Assembly (NCBI GenBank): GCA_005788585.1
Contig: SYBY01000063.1
Location: 1-9,902, forward strand
DNA: 9,902 nucleotides
Source: Actinomycetota bacterium
GTDB taxonomy: Bacteria > Actinomycetota > Thermoleophilia > Solirubrobacterales > Solirubrobacteraceae
Direction of reading: 5' to 3'
The notes below the pieces were generated by a model. That model ran no database searches, was not told where the DNA came from, and was given only the letters and a program-made list of their open reading frames with translations. Positions within the stretch are counted from its first letter, which is position 1; each line of letters starts with the position of its first letter. Positions 6,284-9,902 of the stretch are shown piece after piece. Both the position numbers and the translations under genes were made by a program.

Positions 6284-8026
6284 CTACGGCAGGACCGTCA
6301 CACGATCCGCCGGCGCAGGCGCGACCGGCGACCGCGCACCGAGGAAGCCCTCGAACGCGTCGGTGTCGATCGCACCGGTCAGGCGGTCGGCGCCCTCCCG
6401 CAGGACCGTGAACCCGTCGCCACCATCTGCGAGGAACGAGTTCACGGTGACGCGGTACGTCGCCGTCGCCGAGATGGGCTCGTCCGCGATCGTGATGCTC
6501 GCCGGATCGATGCGCGACCCGATCGGCGCCGTCCGCGAGTAGGCGTACCGCACGGAATCGGAGACTCCCAGGAACAGGAACCGCTCGGTCCCGCCCGCCT
6601 GGGTCGTCCACTGCTGCTCGAGCAGGGTGTCGATCTGCGCGCCCGTCAGCGTCATGGTGACGAGGTTGTTGCCGAACGGCTGCACGCTGTAGAGCTCGCC
6701 GTAGGTGACCTCGCCGTCGGCGCCGCCACCCGGCGACGCCGCGTACGTCAGGTCGGCCCGCACGCCCCCCGGGTTCATGAACGCCGCAACCGCGCCGCCG
6801 AGCGCCGGGGTCGAGGTCTGATCAAGCTGCGCGTCGGCGATGAGATTGCCGAGCGACGACTCCCTGTCCCGCGCACCACCCGGGGCCCGGGTGATGTCCG
6901 CGGTGATCCGGCCAACGACACGGCTCGCGATCGGGCCGACCTTCGCCTGCCACTTCGCGATGATCGACTGCTGCTGCGCGTCGGGCTCGACGGTCCGCGT
7001 CACCAGGTGGTTCTGCGCCGTCGACTTCGCCCGGATGACGTCGCGGGTGCGCTTGGACAGCTTGAGATCGAGCACCGTGATCGCCCGGCCAAACGACGAC
7101 GAGCTCGTCACGAACCGGTTGCGTCCCGCCGGGTCGGCCATCTCGCAGACGTAGGCCCAGTGTGTATGGCCGCTGACGACCACGTCGACCTCGCTCGAGA
7201 AGCGCTGCGCCAGGTCCACGATCGGACCACTCAGACCACTGGCGTCGCGGCTGCCGGGCGCGCACTCGTCCGGGCGTCCCGTGCTGAAGCCGCCCTGGTG
7301 GACCAGGACGACGATGGCCTTCACGCCGACGGCGCGCAGCAGCTTGGTCCAGGTGTTGACGCTGCTGACCTCGCCCGCGAACTTCACGTCCTTGATGCCC
7401 TCGGCGGCGACGATCTCCGGCGTGCCCTCCAGCGTCACGCCGATGAAGCCGACCGGGACGCCCTGGTAACTGCGGACAGCGACGGGCGGCAGCATCGGCA
7501 GGTTCGTGCGGCGGTTCAGCACGTTGGCGGCGAGAAACGGGAACCTCGCGCCGCGGTAGCCGTCCTCGTCGAAGCAGCCGTCGACCGGGTGGCAGCCGCC
7601 GCGGTCGATGCGCAGGAGCTCCTTCGTCCCCTCGTCGTACTCGTGGTTGCCGACACCGGCGATGTTCAGGCCCATCGCGTCGAGCGACTCGATCGCGGGC
7701 TCGTCGCGGAACAGGCCGGAGATCAGCGGGGTTCCGCCGATCGCGTCACCGGCATGGACGGCGACCGTGTTCCGGCGCCCCGCGCGGAGGTGGCGCAGAT
7801 GGGTCGCGAGATACGCGGCCCCGCCGACGGGCGTCGACACGCCTTGGGAATCCGGCAACACTCCGCTGCTGCCCGTCGGAGGCTCGAGGTGACCGTGGAA
7901 GTCGTTGGCGGCGAGCACACGCAGGTCGACCTCGTCGGACGGGGCGGCGGTCGCGACGGCCGGAACGGCCGACAGCAGGCCGGCGGCGCATGCGAGCGCC
8001 ACCAGGCCGCGGGAGCGGCGGAGCAT
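6284..8026 (-). CDS. Secreted bifunctional UDP-sugar hydrolase / 5'-nucleotidase family metallophosphatase
   Basis: 580 residues. After export the enzyme would hydrolyse 5'-nucleotides (possibly also UDP-sugars or cyclic nucleotides) to nucleosides and phosphate, using two metal ions. A signal peptide spans residues 1-28 (MLRRSR, hydrophobic core, ATAA before PS). Metal-binding motifs appear in the usual order: NDFHGH (41-46), HAGD (91-94), GNHEYDEG (126-133), His243 in LVHQGG and GHTH (286-289). The C-terminal substrate domain has GNLIADA (394-399), NPGGVRADL (418-426), VQPFGNNL (448-455) and DGGDGF (534-539). Length fits the family. ATG 8026 is chosen over 8071 because GGAGGA lies 8 bp upstream and the signal peptide follows at once. 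No LPXTG or membrane anchor is seen at the C-terminus, so it is probably released. It lies 138 bp downstream of purQ on the same strand and converges on the photolyase-like gene with a 17-bp gap. A role in scavenging external purines is plausible from context only. Confidence 0.93.
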   Translation of the reverse strand: MLRRSRGLVALACAAGLLSAVPAVATAAPSDEVDLRVLAANDFHGHLEPPTGSSGVLPDSQGVSTPVGGAAYLATHLRHLRAGRRNTVAVHAGDAIGGTPLISGLFRDEPAIESLDAMGLNIAGVGNHEYDEGTKELLRIDRGGCHPVDGCFDEDGYRGARFPFLAANVLNRRTNLPMLPPVAVRSYQGVPVGFIGVTLEGTPEIVAAEGIKDVKFAGEVSSVNTWTKLLRAVGVKAIVVLVHQGGFSTGRPDECAPGSRDASGLSGPIVDLAQRFSSEVDVVVSGHTHWAYVCEMADPAGRNRFVTSSSSFGRAITVLDLKLSKRTRDVIRAKSTAQNHLVTRTVEPDAQQQSIIAKWQAKVGPIASRVVGRITADITRAPGGARDRESSLGNLIADAQLDQTSTPALGGAVAAFMNPGGVRADLTYAASPGGGADGEVTYGELYSVQPFGNNLVTMTLTGAQIDTLLEQQWTTQAGGTERFLFLGVSDSVRYAYSRTAPIGSRIDPASITIADEPISATATYRVTVNSFLADGGDGFTVLREGADRLTGAIDTDAFEGFLGARSPVAPAPADRVTVLP

Positions 8027-8034
8027 CTTCTGGG

Positions 8035-8040
8035 TCCTCC
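8035..8040 (-). promoter_or_regulatory. Ribosome binding site of the 5'-nucleotidase gene
   Basis: GGAGGA on the minus strand, 8 bases before the ATG at 8026. It is the strongest ribosome site in the window and it rejects the longer in-frame start at 8071. Confidence 0.8.
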
Positions 8041-8057
8041 AGGGAGAGAAGTTGGCC

Positions 8058-8082
8058 GCGCGGGGCGGCATCCGTCCCGCGC
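8058..8082 (-). other. Hairpin in the leader between purQ and the 5'-nucleotidase gene
   Basis: GCGCGGG (8058-8064) and CCCGCGC (8076-8082) form a perfect 7-bp stem with an 11-base loop. There is no T-tract after it on the minus strand, so it is not a standard terminator. A second weak stem (ACGGG/CCCGT, 8104-8108 with 8115-8119) sits beside it. The 138-bp gap has no clear promoter that I can see. The stem could modulate read-through from the pur operon or be chance in G+C-rich DNA. Confidence 0.22.
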
Positions 8083-8164
8083 TTGACCCGACGCTACGGC
8101 CGGACGGGCGGATACCCGTGAACGATCGGCAACCCTCGCGTGAAGGGGTCGTGAAGCTCCGGCG

Positions 8165-8830
8165 TCAGGACGCGACGGCGGCGGCGGCGACCGCGCTGGC
8201 GAACAGCTTCAGTCCGTCGGTCGATCCCGTCAGCGCGTCCACCGCGTGCTCGGGGTGCGGCATGAGCCCGACGACGTTGCGCTGCAGGTTGCACACGCCC
8301 GCGATGTCGCGCTCGCTGCCGTTCGGGTTCTCCCCGGGCGCGTAGCGGAACACGATCTGGCCGTTGGCCTCCAGCTCGTCGAGGTTCGGCGCGTAGAAGC
8401 GCCCCTCGCCGTGCTTCGTCGGAATCGAGAGCCGCTCGCCCGGTGATGCCGCCCGCGTCCACGCCGTATCGGCGTTCACGACCTCGACACCGATCTGCTC
8501 GCAGTGGAACCGCAGGCTGACGTTGCGCAGCAGCGCGCCCGGCAGCAGCCCCGCTTCGCAGAGGACCTGGAAGCCATTGCAGATGCCGAGCACCGGGCCG
8601 CCGGCGTTGGCGAACGCGATGACCGACTCCATGGCCGGGCTGAACCGCGCGATCGCGCCCGCCCGGAGGTAGTCGCCGTAGCTGAAGCCGCCGGGGACGA
8701 CGACCGCGTCGACGCCCTTGAGATCCGGGTCACGGTGCCACAGGAGCTCGGCCTCACCCACGCGCGCGCACGCGTCAACCGCGTCGCGCTCGTCGCAGGA
8801 CCCCGGGAACTGCAGGACGCCGAACTTCAC
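8165..8830 (-). CDS. purQ: Phosphoribosylformylglycinamidine synthase subunit PurQ (glutaminase)
   Basis: 221 residues, the usual size. PurQ is the class I glutamine amidotransferase subunit of FGAM synthase; it releases ammonia from glutamine and passes it to PurL in the cytoplasm. Visible motifs are [12 protein letters not shown] (3-14), [19 protein letters not shown] (43-61), the nucleophile elbow GICNGFQVL with Cys84, and the catalytic His192 and Glu194 in MPHPEH. The start is GTG at 8830, giving [11 protein letters not shown] longer in-frame ATG exists upstream at 8890, but it would add residues unlike the family and overlap purS heavily. The GTG overlaps the purS stop as GTGA, which points to translational coupling. 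purL, which usually follows, is absent at the 3' end; the next gene on this strand is a 5'-nucleotidase. Confidence 0.97.
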   Translation of the reverse strand: MKFGVLQFPGSCDERDAVDACARVGEAELLWHRDPDLKGVDAVVVPGGFSYGDYLRAGAIARFSPAMESVIAFANAGGPVLGICNGFQVLCEAGLLPGALLRNVSLRFHCEQIGVEVVNADTAWTRAASPGERLSIPTKHGEGRFYAPNLDELEANGQIVFRYAPGENPNGSERDIAGVCNLQRNVVGLMPHPEHAVDALTGSTDGLKLFASAVAAAAVAS

Positions 8831-9054
8831 GAGTAGACGGTCTGGATCTCGTAGTCCTCGACGAGCGGATTGGCCAGGAGCTTCTGGCACATCGCCTCGA
8901 GCTGGGACTCGTCCTCGACGTCGAGCTCGACCAGTCGGCCGACGTGGACGTTGCTCACGCCGTTGAAGCCGAGCGCCGGGAGAGCACGGACGACCGCCTC
9001 GCCCTGCGGGTCCAGGATGCCCTCCTTCGGGCGGATCAGCACACGGGCTCTCAC
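8827..9054 (-). CDS. purS: Phosphoribosylformylglycinamidine synthase subunit PurS
   Basis: 75 residues from GTG 9054, slightly short of the usual 80 or so. PurS is the small dimeric bridging subunit that holds PurQ to PurL and helps carry ammonia between them. Family features visible are [20 protein letters not shown] at the N-terminus, [19 protein letters not shown] in the middle and [12 protein letters not shown] near the end. The start is placed at GTG because it overlaps the purC stop as GTGA and leads straight into the first beta strand; the open frame upstream of it is only purC read in another frame. Its own stop overlaps the purQ start in the same way, so purC, purS and purQ form a tight, probably coupled unit. 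Confidence 0.96.
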   Translation of the reverse strand: MRARVLIRPKEGILDPQGEAVVRALPALGFNGVSNVHVGRLVELDVEDESQLEAMCQKLLANPLVEDYEIQTVYS

Positions 9055-9902
9055 GGGTTCGTCCTCTCCAGCCAGGCGTCGAACGACTCGCCGGTGATCT
9101 TCTCGTAGGCCTCGATGTACCGGGCCCGCGTGCCCTCGATGATGTCGTCGGGAATGGCGGGCGCGGGCGGGGACTTGTCCCACCCGCTCTGCGACGCCCA
9201 GTCGCGGACGTACTGCTTGTCGAAGCTCGGCTGGCCGTGGCCGACCTCGTAGCCGTCGACCGGCCAGAAGCGCGAGCTGTCCGGCGTGAGCACCTCGTCG
9301 CCGACGCGCAGGACGCCGTCGCTGTCGAAGCCGAACTCGAACTTCGTGTCGGCGAGGATGACCCCGCGCTCGCGGGCGTGCGCGGCGGCGGCGCCGTAGA
9401 GCGACAGCGTGAGGTCCTTGACCTGCTCCACGAGCTCGGGGTCGCCGACGATCTCCTTCGCGCGCTCGAGCGTGACCGTCTCGTCGTGGTCGCCGATCTC
9501 GGCCTTCGTGCTCGGCGTGAACAGCGGCTCGGGGAACTGCTCGGACTCCTGCATGCCCTCCGGCAGCGCGATTCCGGAGATCGCGCCGGTGGCGAGGTAG
9601 TCCTTCCAGCCCGACCCCGTGATGTACCCGCGGACGACGGCCTCGAGCGGGACCATCTTCAGCTTCTTGACGACGATCGCGCGGCCGCGCACCTCGTCGG
9701 GAACATCCTCGGTGGCGCTGAGGAAGTGGTTGGGCACGAGGTCCGCGAACTTCTCGAACCAGAAGACCGAGATGCCGGTGAGCACCTTGCCCTTGTCGGG
9801 GATCGGCGTCGGGTGAATGACGTCGTAGGTGCTGATGCGGTCAGACGCGACCAGCAGCAGGCGGTCGTCCAGGTCGTAGATCTCGCGGACCTTGCCGGAG
9901 GC
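9051..9902 (-). CDS. purC: Phosphoribosylaminoimidazole-succinocarboxamide synthase (SAICAR synthetase), N-terminus cut by the window edge
   Basis: PurC joins aspartate to CAIR using ATP, giving SAICAR in purine synthesis. The 283 visible residues include [20 protein letters not shown] with DRISTYDV at the start, [44 protein letters not shown], the [10 protein letters not shown] segment, [13 protein letters not shown] and [10 protein letters not shown]. These are the nucleotide- and substrate-binding segments in the order typical of the family. The complete protein is usually near 290-300 residues, so only about 10-20 N-terminal residues are missing beyond 9902. An internal GTG at 9785 is not the start because conserved sequence continues upstream of it. 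The stop overlaps the purS start. Confidence 0.97.
   Translation of the reverse strand, partial: ASGKVREIYDLDDRLLLVASDRISTYDVIHPTPIPDKGKVLTGISVFWFEKFADLVPNHFLSATEDVPDEVRGRAIVVKKLKMVPLEAVVRGYITGSGWKDYLATGAISGIALPEGMQESEQFPEPLFTPSTKAEIGDHDETVTLERAKEIVGDPELVEQVKDLTLSLYGAAAAHARERGVILADTKFEFGFDSDGVLRVGDEVLTPDSSRFWPVDGYEVGHGQPSFDKQYVRDWASQSGWDKSPPAPAIPDDIIEGTRARYIEAYEKITGESFDAWLERTNP

Noticed and set aside
5036..8086. A 1016-codon + strand open frame
   Set aside because: Only its first 110 codons are real (the photolyase-like N-terminus). After the frameshift it reads Arg/Ala-rich nonsense and then mirrors the 5'-nucleotidase gene on the other strand.

Overview
The window is high-G+C bacterial DNA. 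It has GTG starts, strong third-position G/C bias, ATG/GTG starts with weak to good purine-rich ribosome sites, and a Gram-positive-style purC-purS-purQ purine cluster. The lysine/arginine-rich beta domain that ends the large exported protein is of a kind I associate with Actinomycetota of the class Thermoleophilia (Solirubrobacterales such as Solirubrobacter, Conexibacter or Patulibacter). That placement is inference, not proof.

Layout from left to right. Positions 1-119 do not belong to the gene beside them; they read best as the start of an unrelated exported protein on the + strand. At about 119/120 they abut the first 128 codons of purL (minus strand), so purL is cut off inside its coding region by a chimeric join or a rearrangement. 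A 133-bp divergent intergenic region (504-636) carries a good sigma70-type promoter for the + strand. Then comes a 1455-residue secreted protein (637-5004): signal peptide, 21 RCC1-like repeats of about 39 residues, an Ig-like (He_PIG-type) segment, three 90-residue Ig-like repeats, another Ig-like domain, a proline-rich linker and a basic C-terminal beta domain. Only 31 bp further on, a photolyase/cryptochrome-like gene (5036-6266) has its FAD domain in front of its alpha/beta domain and is broken by one frameshift near 5363. It converges on a secreted 5'-nucleotidase (6284-8026, minus). Last is the purC-purS-purQ operon (minus; purC runs off the right edge), with both internal junctions built as 4-base GTGA overlaps.

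How the parts relate. PurS, PurQ and PurL are the three subunits of the FGAM synthase of de novo purine synthesis, and PurC acts further along the same pathway. purL is on the same strand as purSQ but 7.7 kb away, behind two oppositely oriented genes, so it needs its own promoter. The exported 5'-nucleotidase would dephosphorylate external nucleotides and could feed purine salvage. The repeat protein and the photolyase-like gene have no evident link to purines and look like accessory cargo between purL and purQ.

The strongest sequence-level novelty is the RCC1-like array. Its 21 repeats fall into 3 x 7 because the repeat phase breaks exactly after repeats 7 and 14. Every repeat carries one Cys-x9-Cys pair, and variation is concentrated in two short loops. 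No RNA gene, CRISPR array or insertion sequence was recognised, and no stretch longer than 300 bases lacks a gene.
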